A stretch of DNA of 64,000 nucleotides from Perca fluviatilis (taxonomy: Eukaryota; Chordata; Actinopteri; Perciformes; Percidae): the NCBI RefSeq assembly GCF_010015445.1, contig NC_053134.1, positions 167,771 through 231,770 on the forward strand, read 5' to 3'. The notes under the pieces were generated by a model. The model was not told where the DNA came from. It ran no database searches and saw only the letters and a program-made list of their open reading frames with translations. Both the position numbers and the translations under genes were made by a program. Of the stretch, positions 45,925 through 58,051 are shown in pieces. Numbering within the stretch: the stretch's first letter is position 1; each line of letters begins with the position of its first letter.

Positions 45925-48583
45925 AAAAGTCTACGCCCGCCATGGTGAGGCGCATCACGCTAAACCACTGGCCAGGAACAAGACCCCAGGGGCCCCCCGC
46001 ACCCTCAGGCAGGGAAACCCCAGCAAAAAATACGTTAAAAGGCTGCACAAACCTCTGTGTGCGAAGGGGACTCAAGAGGAGAGGCAGGAACAGGGACGAG
46101 ACAAAGGTTATGGTTAGGTTAGGGGTCAAGGGGGGTAAGAGGTAGGTTTAGGCAAGAGTTAAAGGGAGAGGGAATGGGAGGGTAAAAGGTGGGAGAGGTT
46201 GGGGTTAGGAGCACACATAGGGAGAGAGGTTATGATCCAGGGGTGGGGTAGGGGTAGAGACAGGACAAAGGTTATGGTTAGGGTAGGGGTCAAGGGTGAG
46301 GTTAGAATTAGGTAAAATGGGTGAGGGAAAGGGAATGGGAGGGCGGGGTAAGGGAAGGTTGGGTTTTAGGCACACACAGAGAGGGAGGAGTTAAAGGTCA
46401 GGGTTAAGGTTAGGGGAGGGGCTCCTACCTCTCGTTGAGCCCTGGGGCATTAAAGTGCCCAGTTTTTTTATCAAGTCCTCTCAACCTTGCGTCTGACTCT
46501 AATCGTCCAGTTGGGATTAGACTTCGAGTATTCGTAGCTCTAACAGCAACCAATGCGTGTTGGACAAAATGGTTCACGAGAGGGTTGTTGAGGTACTTTT
46601 TGTGTGTAATGTTATATACGGTGTTGCGTGAATCGAGTTAAGAAGAGTGTTGCCTGATTGCCTACGTATTGCACGCAACATTTTGAGCATCTAATCAGAT
46701 AAGCGCAGTTCTTAGTCTGCCGTCCAAACCACTCTGTGTTCTGAACACCTGCGTGGGTGGTCTGGTTCTGTACCGTCCTGTATGTCCTAAAGAAGCCGTC
46801 TAATTCGCCTAGTCTTAGGAGGGTTGAGGGTCTGAGCTTAGATCTAACCAAAGAGTCCTGTAGGTTAGGGGTTACGTCTGTAGGCGCAATCAGTCTAAAA
46901 CCTCTTAAAAGTTCTCACCCCGAGGAAACAAAATTCCTTTTCAGTTTCTGTACAAATTTGACATTGGACTCCGAAAAAGTCACCACAACAGCCAGCACAG
47001 ATTCTACAGAGATAGGTTTAACCACTTCAAATGTCCTGAGAGCTTGGCGTAACATTGTGGATGTATAACCTCTGTTGAGGAGGGAAGAGAACAGGATGTT
47101 GGTTGCTGCTTTAAAATCTTCCTGCCTGCGTGCAAATCCTTTTGAATCTCAAAAGCTGAGACTTCACCAGACCTCTGCGAAGGTATGTTTAGGTGATAGC
47201 TTGTTCTGTAGAGCAAGGAATGGCTGTCCGTTTCCTTAAAGAAGACTTTAGCGTCCAGTGTTTGCGTATTGTTGAAATTTGGGCCTTTAAAGGTGCGTGG
47301 TATCCAAAAAGTCAATTTGGTCAGGACTGAGTGTGGCGCGGGTGATGGAGTCACTGTGTGCATTTAGCTTGTCGAGAAACTGAAGAACTCTGGCTCAGAG
47401 TGATTCCCCGCCCAGATATCGTTCAGATATCTATAATAATGCAAAGGTCGTAGCGGACAGGAGGCCAAAGCTCCTTGCTCCCATCGAGCCATGAACAGTT
47501 CGGCATAGGAGGCCAAAGTCTTTCCCATTGCGGTGCCAGAAACCTGCAGAAAAAACTGGCCGTTAAATTCAAAGTCGTTTTTAGTCAGGTTGAGTTCCAG
47601 TAACTGTAAAAGGTTCTTTGTTTCCGGTCTTTTAATGTCAGGGTACTTTAAAAAGGTTTCTCTGACCGCAGCAAGGCCTTCTGGGGTGGAAATGTTGGTG
47701 TAAGCGAGGAAGACATCTAGAGAGAGAAAAGCCGAGGGGGTTTTTAAGGCTTTAATCTTCGTGACAAAGTCAAAAGTGTCCTTAATATAACTGTCATGTA
47801 ACACTAGAGAGGGTTGAGATAAGTGGTGCGATAAACTTGGACTGTCAGATAAGTCTCACTGTTACAGTCCGACACTATTGGACGTCCGGAGGGATCTTAT
47901 AGGGAACCGTCCACTTGTCACCAGCTTTATGTATTTTCGGTAATAGAGTAGAACCCTCACGGGGGCCTAGGCTGCGCATCACCCAACAGAAAGGTCTTTT
48001 GTTTGTGGTTGATAAACTTTTTCTCATAAAGAGAGTTGGCGATTTTATTAACCAATGGGATGGTGTCTTGGTATATCGGACGGTCCAGTTTTTTGTAATA
48101 ATGTGGGTCATTGAGTTGTCCTAAGTCCTTCAAATAAGTGATCCAGTCCCTGTCCATTACACTGCCTGCCCTTATCATGGCACAACACAACACCTATTGT
48201 TACTTAACTGTTCCATTTCGTCTCTGCGGGGAGGGTTGGTTTGTCCAACCTACCTTGTGTTGCTTGTGGGCGTGTCCAGGTCAGGCTGAATCAAACATGC
48301 ACTTCTGGGTAAGGGGAGGCAGGTGACCAATTTGATTTAGGCATGAAAGGCAGTGGGAAGATTCAGGCTTATCTTGATAATGAGCCAATTTTGAGAGATG
48401 CCTGGTAATCTGGAATCAATTCTGAGAGCATCCTTGACCTGTTTGTTGTAGTCTGTTTTGGATGGGCCAGGGATAGATATTTAAACCCAACCCTTGTTCC
48501 AGAAGATCGGTTTGAGCCATAGTTAAGATGAAGCGACTTGGATAAGTTATAACTGTTTTAACCCAGCAATACATGTAGCGGCA
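45925..48583 (-). mobile_element. Penelope-like retroelement, copy C, cut by the gap
   Basis: Near-duplicate of copy B from its 3' end up to the region coding the RT N-terminus, then an assembly gap. Minus-strand pieces include KNCAYLIRCSKCCVQYVGN (46730), GIY-YIG tail LTRFTQHR, and the best-preserved RT core in the window (47804-47364): FLSLDVFLAYTNI, LLQLLELNLTKNDFEF, VSGTAMGKTLASYAELFM and YYRYLNDIWAG. The active site reads YLND instead of YLDD. The 3' junction at about 45925 is an A-run (GGGAAAAAAAAAAAG) in non-telomeric sequence, unlike copies A and B. Confidence 0.8.
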
Positions 48584-49000
48584 NNNNNNNNNNNNNNNNN
48601 NNNNNNNNNNNNNNNNNNNNNNNNNNNNNNNNNNNNNNNNNNNNNNNNNNNNNNNNNNNNNNNNNNNNNNNNNNNNNNNNNNNNNNNNNNNNNNNNNNNN
48701 NNNNNNNNNNNNNNNNNNNNNNNNNNNNNNNNNNNNNNNNNNNNNNNNNNNNNNNNNNNNNNNNNNNNNNNNNNNNNNNNNNNNNNNNNNNNNNNNNNNN
48801 NNNNNNNNNNNNNNNNNNNNNNNNNNNNNNNNNNNNNNNNNNNNNNNNNNNNNNNNNNNNNNNNNNNNNNNNNNNNNNNNNNNNNNNNNNNNNNNNNNNN
48901 NNNNNNNNNNNNNNNNNNNNNNNNNNNNNNNNNNNNNNNNNNNNNNNNNNNNNNNNNNNNNNNNNNNNNNNNNNNNNNNNNNNNNNNNNNNNNNNNNNNN
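48584..49000. other. assembly gap (417 N)
   Basis: A run of N between PLE copy C and low-complexity sequence. The 5' part of copy C is lost in it. Confidence 1.
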
Positions 49001-50624
49001 CTAATACCATTCCACTGCCACTACTATATACTCTCCTGTATGCACTGCTGTGCACTACTACTATCTTCACTATGTCCTACTGCTGCTACTGCACTGCATA
49101 TATATGCACTGCTGTCCATACTGCTGCTGCTGCTGTATATATACTGCTATGCTCACTGTGTCTCTGCTGCTACTGCTGCTGTCTGCTGCTGCACTGTCAT
49201 GCATATACTGTGTCATACTGCTGTCTCACTGCACTGCTGCTTTCACTGTCTGTCTGCTGCTGTCATGCTGCTGCTGCACTGCTGTCATAATAATATATAC
49301 TGCTGCTGTCATATATACTGCTGCTGCTGTGTCATGCTGCTGCTGCTATGCTGCTGCTGCTGTATGCTGTCATATACTTTCACTGCTGCTGTGCTGTCAC
49401 TGCTGTGTGTATATATGCTGCTGTCATGCTGTCTGCTGCTGCTGTGTCATATATATGTCTGTATGCTGCTGTCTGTCTGCTGTCATATGCATGTCATGCC
49501 ATGTCTGCTGCTGTGCACTGCTGTCATGTGTGCTGCTGTATACTGTGCTGTGTCATGTATATGTCATGTCATATATGCTGCTGCTGTCTGCTGTGCTGTG
49601 TCATCATGTATGCTGTGTCACTGCTGTATGCATGTGTGTGCATGTGCATGCTGCTGTGTACTGCTGCTGTGCTGAGCAGCAGTAGTAGTAGTAGTAGCAA
49701 CAGTAGTGAGTAGTAGCAGTACAGCAGCAGCAGCTAGCAGTAGTGAGTGAGTAGTAGTAGCAGCAGCAGCAGCATGTGTTCGTAGTAGCAAGTCTTGTAG
49801 TAGTAGTAGCAGTAGTAGCAGCAGCAGTAGTAGCAGCAACAGCAGCAGCAGCAGTAGCAGCAGTAGTAGTAGTAGCAGCAGCAGCAGCAGCAGCAGTAGT
49901 GATAGTAGTAGCTTTAGCAGCAGCGGTAGTAGTAGCAGCAGCGCGCAGTGTGCAGCAGTAGTAGTAGTGGCAGCAGCAGCAGTGATGTAGCAGCAGCAGC
50001 AGCAGCGGTAGCAGCAGCAACGCAGTGGTAGTAGTAGCAGCGTAGTAGTAGCAGTGGCAGCGCAGCGCGCAGCACGGTAGTGGTAGCAGCACAGCGTGAG
50101 TAGCAGCAGCAGCAACAGTGGTGGTAGTGGTGGCAGCAGCGGTAGTGGTAGTAGCAGCAGCAGCAGTAGTAGTAGTAGCAGCAGCAGTAGCAGCAGCAGC
50201 AGTAGTAGTAGTAGCAGTAGTGAGTAGCAGCAGCAGCAGTAGTAGCAGCAGTGCAGCAGCAGCGTAAGTAGTAAATGCAGTGCAGCAGTAGTAGCAGCAG
50301 TAGCAGCGGCAGTAGTAGTAGTAGTAGTAGTAGTAGTAGCAGTAGCAGCAGTAGTAGCAGTAGCAGCAGTAGTAGTAGTAGTAGTAGTACAGCGTATGCA
50401 GCAGAGCAGCAGGGGGTAGTAGCTTATGTAGCAGCGGTAGCAGCAGCAGCAGCGGTAGTAGTAGTAGTGGTAGTGGTAGTGGTAGCTGCAGCAGCAGCGA
50501 TGGTAACGATGGCAGGCAGTGGTGGTGGTAGTGGTAGCAGCAGTAGCAGCAGTGGTAGCAGCAGCAGTAGCAGTAGTAGTAGTGGTGGTTGGCAGTAGCA
50601 GCGTGGTAGCGGCAGCAGAGCAGC

Positions 50625-50656
<32 letters not shown>

Positions 50657-50930
50657 CGGCAGCAGTGGTAGTAGTGGTAGTGTAGTGGTAGTGGCAGCAG
50701 TGGTAGCAGCAGCGCTGGCAGCAGTGGTAGTAGCAGGCGGTTGGTGCAGGCAGTAGTAGTAGTGGTGTAGTGGCATGCAGCGTGGTGCAGCGGCAGTAGC
50801 GGTAGTAGTAGTGGTAGTAGTGGCAGCAGCGGTGGTAGTGTAGCAGCGCGCGCGGCAGCAGTAGCAGCAGTAGTAGTAGTAGTAGTAGTAGCGTAGTAGT
50901 AGTAGTAGTAGCAGTAGTAGTAGTAGTAGT

Positions 50931-50965
<35 letters not shown>

Positions 50966-51000
50966 TAGTGAGTAGTAGCAGCAGCAGTAGTAGCGCCACC
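49001..51000. repeat. CTG-rich block switching to AGC/AGT-rich block
   Basis: 49001-49675 is made of CTG, TGT and TATA on the plus strand. 49676-51000 is AGC, AGT and GGT, i.e. the complementary composition. The switch is at GCTGCTGTGCTGAGCAGCAG. Very long Leu, Cys, Ala or Ser open frames follow from the triplets and are not genes. Confidence 0.9.
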
Positions 51001-51059
51001 TCAGACACCTTTCTGGTGGGAAAGACGTAGAAAACGCCACGCAGCCGGTGTGTAACCGG

Positions 51060-51740
51060 CCTAAGGGAGAAAATCTAATATCACGATAATCTTGACCAAA
51101 TACCTCAATATCAATATTGTGGCGATATTGTAAGGTTTACAATTGGTGCTTTAACAAAATATCTTCACACTGAGATTTTAGATAACTAATCATCAGTAAT
51201 GAGGATATAATGGCTGAGTGGGTAAAGGTGAATAATAGAACAGTTACAGTCTGGTGAGGTCAGAACATGACATCACTTTACTGTAACGCAGCCTTTAACA
51301 CCAGGAGAAGACACTTATGTCATATTACAATATCCAAAATCTAAGACGAAGTCTAGTCTCATATTACGATATCGATATATTCAGTCCTTCCAGAAAAAAG
51401 AGTTTTTTTGTGATTGTTGCGGGGCAAAAATCCTTGATTATTCGGCACGTTTTCTTAAAAAATGTGATGGAATATGTTATATATGATATTTATGCAGTTT
51501 TATGTGATGAAATTGCAGGAACTTGCAAAGACCGGTTTGATGAAAAAGAGATAAAGGCTTCATCGCGGGGTTTTGCAGCTTTTCGATGCAGGGATTGATG
51601 AAATCATGCAAGCGCATATTTTGCGAGGAAATCGGCAATTTATGCGCCGAAAGTGCCACATAAATATGCGGACTTTGGCTGATTATGCGATCGCATAATC
51701 ATGTTTTTCTGGAGGGACTGATCATATCGCCCAGCCCTAA
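51060..51740. mobile_element. hAT-type MITE (probable)
   Basis: The right end reads TTAGGGCTGGGCGATATG on the minus strand, and ATATCACGATAAT/ATATTACGATATCG motifs fill the interior, as in common teleost hAT MITEs. The left end is unclear. It holds a nested element at 51382-51720. Confidence 0.5.
51382..51720. mobile_element. nested MITE with CAGTCCYTCCAGAAAAA ends
   Basis: CAGTCCTTCCAGAAAAA at 51382 and its complement TTTTTCTGGAGGGACTG at 51704-51720. The 339-bp interior has the palindrome GATTATGCGATCGCATAATC. No coding capacity. Confidence 0.7.
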
Positions 51741-51823
51741 CTCAAACTGTCCATGAAACGAGGAAAATACCAAACTGGAGGTAGTGTTGACTCAGTCAGT
51801 GTGTTCACCGGGTTATGGGTTAT

Positions 51824-52780
51824 TTAAAGGACCACGCCGACTTATTGGGACTTTATCTTATTCACTGTAACCCCCAGAGTTAGACTAGTCCATACATACC
51901 CTTCTCATCTCTTATTGGGACTTTATCTTATTCACCCTAACCCCCAGAGTTAGACTAGTCCATACAGACCCTTCTCATCTCTTATTGGGACTTTATCTTA
52001 TTCACTGTACCCCCCAGAGTTAGACTAGTCCATACATACCCTTCTCATCTCTTATTGGGACTTTATCTTATTCACCCTAACCCCCAGAGTTAGACTAGTC
52101 CATACATACCCTTCTCATCTCTTATTGGGACTTTATCTTATTCACCCTAACCCCCAGAGTTAGACTAGTCCATACACACCCTTCTCATCTCAGTGCGTGC
52201 TGTAACGCTGTCTGACGGCTCCAGCGCATCAGCCCATCACAGATCCTGCAGGTAACTGGTTCCAGTAATCCTACTGCTCCCAGTAAGTGACAAAATAACA
52301 CCAACATGTTCCTGTTTACATGTTGTGATTTGTAGAGTCACAGCGTGTACAAAAAAACATGAGACACAGACGTCTTCTAACCGTAAACAAACCGGGAACT
52401 ATATTCTCAGGCGGAAGAATATAGTACTTGGGCGGAGTGATATGCTCGCAGCAAGCCTGTCTGAGAATATAGTTCCCGGTTTGTTTACGGTTAGAAGATG
52501 GCTGTGTCTCATGTTTTGTTACACGCGCTAACATCATATATATAAACAAACAGTAATTATTTGTACCAATGAGCAATAAGCTAGTTGGAACCAGTTACCT
52601 GCACGAATAATGCTTACGCTAATGCTGGAGCCTTCAGACATTATCCACTACGAAGATGAGAATGGACTAGTCTAGCACCGGAATTACAGGCAAGATAAAG
52701 TCTAATAAGAGAAAATAGTCTACTCTGGGGTACAATAAGATAAAGTCCAAAATAAAAAAAAAAAAGTGGGTTCCTTTAAA
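51824..52780. mobile_element. TTAA-flanked MITE with 5 x 70 bp internal tandem repeat
   Basis: Ends TTTAAAGGACCACGCCGAC and, on the other strand, TTTAAAGGAACCCACTTT, both followed by GGACTTTATCTTATT. Five exact-length 70-bp units start at 51841, 51911, 51981, 52051 and 52121. An inner inverted repeat (about 52360-52415 against 52450-52510, sharing CCGGGAACTATATTCTCAG) can fold. Confidence 0.75.
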
Positions 52781-53128
52781 GGGCCAGTGTGTGGGTGTCT
52801 CCCGTCTAGCGTTGAGATCATACATCTCAATCAGCTCTGTCTCACCACACAGTTGTCAGTAGGTATCACAGCTACGGTAGCCTTCACGCCTCAACAAGCT
52901 GCTCTCTTGCTCTTTTCAATCTCCTTTTTCTGGGAGAAGAAGAAGAAGAAGACTCCTGTTCCTGAATTGTGATTTTGAATGCGTGTGGTCCTCCATGTTT
53001 CCTTCTTCAAACTCGCCACCGGGGCCGGGAAGCTACGATACCCGTTAGCAGCATTAGCAGCATTAGTAGTAGCAGCTGGGAGTTTATCATGTGACAGAGA
53101 AAACAGGAAAGGTGGATCAGTATGTCCC

Positions 53129-53175
<47 letters not shown>

Positions 53176-53396
53176 GAGCAGTGTGTCCTGTATGTCTCTT
53201 ACCAGCTAACGTATTTCTAGATGAACATGAATATGGAGTGTGTACTCCAGGTCATGCTAACACTAATGTTGTTTCCAGCCAATAGGAATCCTTGGAGTTG
53301 ATGCTGGAGGTAAATATTCATGAAAAAGGACACGCTTGTGAACAACACAGATTTGGAGAATGAACGACTAAACACGTTGCACACTGGACCTTTGAA
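52775..53396. mobile_element. MITE with AAAGGGCCAGTGTG ends
   Basis: Left AAAGGGCCAGTGTGTGGG; right reads AAAGGTCCAGTGTGCAACG on the other strand. It shares the TTTAAA with the preceding MITE and contains an (AC)n tract at 53131-53170. Confidence 0.65.
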
Positions 53397-54619
53397 GCTG
53401 AGTAGGTCTTAGCTCAGCGTTCTCAGTCTGACCTGATAGTTACACCTGCGGCCTCTCCACGAAAGCCCATTTCCTCCTGTTGTCCCGCTTTATGTCCCGT
53501 CTGATGTAAAGAACTGCAATAGTAGGATTTAAATCATTTGTGTAATATGTCAATAACTGGGTGAATAGAATCCTAAATGTTACTAAAAATGTTACAAAAA
53601 TCATCTTTTCTCCGACTCGTAGTATTTGTGTGACAGAAAGAACGCAACAACCCCGCGGGTTATTCGTTTTTCGACACGGATGTGAGGTCACGCTCGAGCT
53701 GCTAGTCGCGATTACAAGACAAAAAGAACGCACCGTTAACTCCTTTATACTTCTACATTACATTTCAAAAGGAAATATTTGACTTTTCTCCACTACAGTT
53801 GCTGGCTACTTTGCAGATAGCAGTGTTTCCTGTATGTTGATTGGTTGTTAGATTTCTCCCGCCACAGTATCAGAAAAAAGCCGCCTATCATCGATTGTTA
53901 GAAAACACGTCTGAGAATAGCGCGGACCCTCGCTTCACAACGCCAGTGGGCAGCACGCCACTCGGAGAAAAGGGAGAAAGAATAAAGAGAGCGGCCGCCT
54001 GGAGGACCTGGCTGAGATGGTATGTGTACATCCTTGAGAACTGTAAGTCCTATAACTTATGTTGTCAGTTCATTAAGCCTGTATTATTATTCTATAGTTT
54101 TCGCACATTTTTAGTTTCACCTTCAGCTGCTAGCTAAGTTGCACGTGGCTGTTGATTCAATCCAACGCCCTTGATATCATCTCATGGCCTAGTAGACTAA
54201 ACCCTGATTATTTCATACATTCATGTCCATTCGTGTTCGGCCCATCTGTGATGCCCACTAGAGTCCGGATCGGGCCAAATTTTTCTGTCCGAGCCCGACA
54301 GTTAGAATCTCATCTTTTTCCTCTCATACTAATGACACGTGGAGGCTACGTTTATTTGTGTGAAAATCTTTTTTATGAAGCAGCTGTAGGAAGGCATTCG
54401 GAAATGTCAACAGATGAGGTCATCATCTCACACGGGGCAACAAGCGCACGTTAATCAGCTGTTAACATGGTCGGTGTGTTAACCTCTCCTGATTGGTTCG
54501 TTTCTGACTGTGATCAGAACCCCAGGAGAGACCGGTTACCTCCAGGACCCTCGTTAGAACAGGAATAACCACCAACTCTGCTCCGGTCGCATCTACAACA
54601 CGTCTGCTTCCTCTTCCTC

Positions 54620-54661
<42 letters not shown>

Positions 54662-55940
54662 GCCCACTTAGCCTACCACCTTAATGCCCTTAATGCCCAC
54701 ACTTGTTACTCCAGACCGCTAGCTACGGTTACGTTTCTCTGACAGAGACGATGATTATTACTAAGCAACCAAGATGCATCTTCAACCACGCAAAAGATTA
54801 AAAACAAAACTGCAAAAATGGCCAAAATAAGTAAAAGTGATTGTATATTTTGTGTAATGTATATAGCCTAAAAACAATTTTAAATGAAAATACAGACTCT
54901 TTTAGGAAAATTCAGGTACCAGCAGGATTGTATTTTTTTATTTAGCAAAGTTATTAGACATATAAATCTCAAAACAGTCAAAATGTCCGTCCTGGCCACA
55001 GGGGGACCATCTAGCAGCATGGAGCTGCTCAGCATTAATGGGCCGCCTCTTTCTGAATTCCCCTATAACCCAGCATCGGAGTTATTTTTCCAAAAGCCAA
55101 GAAATATCAGATGCCCACAGCAAGGCTGCCACTGCAAATATGCAATTAGTTTCATTATGAATGGTTTCATACTCTAGCCTACTTTGGGTTTGGATTTCCC
55201 TATGAAGAATTTCTTGTAAAATTCATTTTGTAGACCTACAGTTCCTCAAAAATACAGTTCAAAACTAAATGAAAATATGCCTCATTGTGTGTGAATAGAG
55301 GTGAATAAATATATATTTGTGTTGCAGCGAAGTGTCAGCTCCGTCTAATACGTAAAACATTTGGCGTCAGGGCGCGGGGGGGGTCTGACAGATCTGCCCC
55401 CACTGCTAAGAAGAATCCTAGAGGAAACACTGAGATAGTCTCACATCTATCAGGTAAAGATGAAGATTGAGTCAGTATATGGTGATTTTATGATTTATTT
55501 GCTGGAGATCAGAGGACCTGCTCCTTACATGTTAATGCATCAGTAATCAGATTCTAATAAGAGAACATAAAGAGTACTTTGTCTTTTTACTTTAAGGACA
55601 TGTTGCTGTTGTCCTCGAGCTCCATTTGGACTTCAGGGCTGTCCTTTATAATCATAGACCGTATATTGAAGCAGATCTACCATGCACAGTCTCAGCCAGA
55701 TATTTGAACTTGTATTAGTATTGTGGGTTTCTTACATGCTTTCATGTAAGAAAGAAATTATTTTTCCTCACTGTTGAATAGAACTGGTTTTGATCCTGTA
55801 AAATAGTCATTTTTGCTTCCATCAGTGGAATTGTTACTTATTTAAAAACATGTACTACAGTCTCAGTAGGACTTCCTTCAGCGCATCGAGTGTCTTCATA
55901 TTCTACATTTTCTTGTCCGTCCCAAATAATACACACAAGC
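53397..55940. other. no gene recognised; (CT)n at 54623-54660
   Basis: 53740-53830 has the ACATTTCAAAAGGAAATATT and TTTCTCCACTACAGT phrase of a dispersed fish repeat. The open frames (53841, 54152, 54884; up to 100 codons) show no domain, no splice context and no relative in the window. Confidence 0.45.
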
Positions 55941-56210
55941 AGTGGAACAGTTTGCAGACATTTTTTATTAATCTGAAATCAGAGGAACAGACACTTTTCC
56001 TTCAGCCAATCATTTCCCCCCCAGTACTCAGAATATAAATTTACATATACACATCTTATAAACAGCATGTACAAAAGAAAAGCTCAAACAGAGGACTTCA
56101 ATAGAAAAGAATAACTTACACATATGCATGTTTGGAACAAATAGGACAACAACAACAACTGTTAGATTTGATGTCCACTCTGTAAAAATTGAGCGCAAAC
56201 ACAGAACTAG

Positions 56211-56399
56211 TCATCCTGATCTGATCTCAGGCTGCGGTCGGACTGGCTGGAAAATACTCTGAACCAGAACACACAGTACTTCCAGCCTGAGTACTACACA
56301 ACATACTACCAAAAGGAGAAGGATGACAAGGAACAGGTTTGGAGGAGGATTGGAACCGGCGCTTTTGGGCACTTTATGAAGACAAACGTCGACATACAA
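56211..56399 (-). other. possible last exon with C-terminal membrane anchor
   Basis: A minus-strand frame of 62 codons contains NLFLVILLLLVVCCVV, a typical membrane span, and ends 25 residues later (PQPEIRSG). An AATAAA on the minus strand at about 55962-55967 could serve as poly(A) signal. No clean acceptor or upstream exon could be tied to it. Could be chance. Confidence 0.2.
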
Positions 56400-57246
56400 G
56401 CGATGGCCTTGGCGCAGAGCCCTCCTCGTTTGTTTCAGTGTGCTTCCTTCCTCATTTCTCCATTTTTAACAGTCCTTTCTACCTTTTCATCATCACTCTC
56501 TCTTCTTCTGGTGCTCCTGGCTCCTCTTCCTCTGGCAGCTTCACCAGTGACCCTGATCCTCTTCAGGCTCTTCCTGCAGGTCTTTAAAAAAAAAGTGCTT
56601 TGGGCACACTATTAGGGGGTGGACTTTGGCCCGAACAGAGCGCGCTGTAGCCAGGGTACGGGCATCGGCACCCATCTGACTGCTTCATGTGGTCCACGCC
56701 TTTCTCTAGGAGCATCCCAGCACGACTTTCCACGCTGAAGCTACAGCTGCTGCTGCTGCTGCTGAGGCAGGTTAGCTCCATCTCCTGATGGCAGCGAGGC
56801 ACCATCAGTCTTGCTGGGTCCCTGTACCTGCAAAATGTGAACAGTTCTGAGTTGAGGGCCTGCAGAGGGAACAGACTGAAGGATGAGGACATGCGTAGGC
56901 AGACAGTAAGTCTTCAAATTGCTGCCGTTGTCGGTTATACTGCTTTCAGTCCTTTGTGCTACAGTAGATATAGTTCATAGTTCAATACTTTATTGCCATG
57001 TCAACATAGTATCTTGGTGCTAATCAGGTTAAAAAAAAAGACAATACATACACAGGACCATACAGTACAGCAGTGAGGAGAGCATCCAGAGCCTACAACT
57101 AGGATTTGAGTTTTACAAAAAGAATAATGCAATATGTCAAACTTTTCCAATTAGGCAGTAAACATGCTTATTTGATTGTTAGGATTCAAGGATAGAAGAA
57201 AAGAGGGGAATGTCCCTTGGTGGATGGATGGATGGATGGATACATA

Positions 57247-57687
57247 CAGTACAAAAGTTTGGACACATGCATTTCCTCTACTATTTACATTGTAGATTCT
57301 CACTGAAGGCATCAAAACTATGAATGAACACATATGGAATTATGTACTTAACAAAAAAGTGTGAAATAACTGAAAACATGTCTTATATTTTAGATTCTTC
57401 AAAGTAGCCACCCTTTGCTTTTTTTGATAACTCTGCAAACCCTTGGTGTTCTCTCAATGAGCTTCATGAGGTAGTCACCTGAAATGGTTTTACCTTCACA
57501 GGTGTGCTTTGTCAGGGTTCATTAGTGGAAGTTTTTCCTTATTAATAAAAAAGTACATAGTACATAATTCCATATGTGTTCATTCATAGTTTTGATGCCT
57601 TCAGTGAGAATCTACAATGTAAATAGTCATGGAAATAAAAAGGAAACGTATTGAATGAGAAGGTGTGTCCAAACGTTTGGCCTGTAC
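57247..57687. mobile_element. internally deleted derivative of the Tc1 at 4407-5985
   Basis: Begins CAGTACAAAAGTTTGGACAC and ends GTCCAAACGTTTGGCCTGTA. The first ~230 and last ~160 bases match both arms of the Tc1 element (shared TTCTCACTGAAGGCATCAAA, ATGAATGAACACATATGGAA). Transposase is gone. Flanks are (GGAT)n on the left and (CCAT)n on the right. Confidence 0.85.
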
Positions 57688-58051
57688 CATCCATCCATCC
57701 GGCCCTGGTTCGACTCAGACCTGCGGCCCTTTCCTGCAAGTCATGTATCCCTCTTGCAAAAACTAATGTGTAGCTTTTAAGACAAAAGTAGTAAAATATG
57801 CTGTTACATCACTCTCTGGATCTAAAATAAATAATAAAGATAGTTGAAATAGAAATGCCAATACTATTAAGTGAAGCTATCTAGATTAATGTTATTAATT
57901 AAATTACAAAAGCCACACAGCCATCAACACATCCAGGTTCCTCTGTGCATTATCTCCATCATGGCATTATGTTGACTCATCATCAGCCACATGATTTTCA
58001 CTGCCATAAAACAACTTAATTCCCCCCCCCCCAGCCGTCTCTCTCGTTTAC

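Noticed and set aside
49604..51040. 478-codon minus-strand open frame rich in Leu, Ala, Thr, Tyr and Cys
   Set aside because: Made wholly of low-complexity CAG/TAG triplets without stops in frame; no domain and it lies next to a gap.
56584..56892. Minus-strand frame with YRDPARLMVP and a Ser run
   Set aside because: Has a possible acceptor at 56836 but no recognised family, no donor fitting the neighbours, and a Ser run from CTG triplets.
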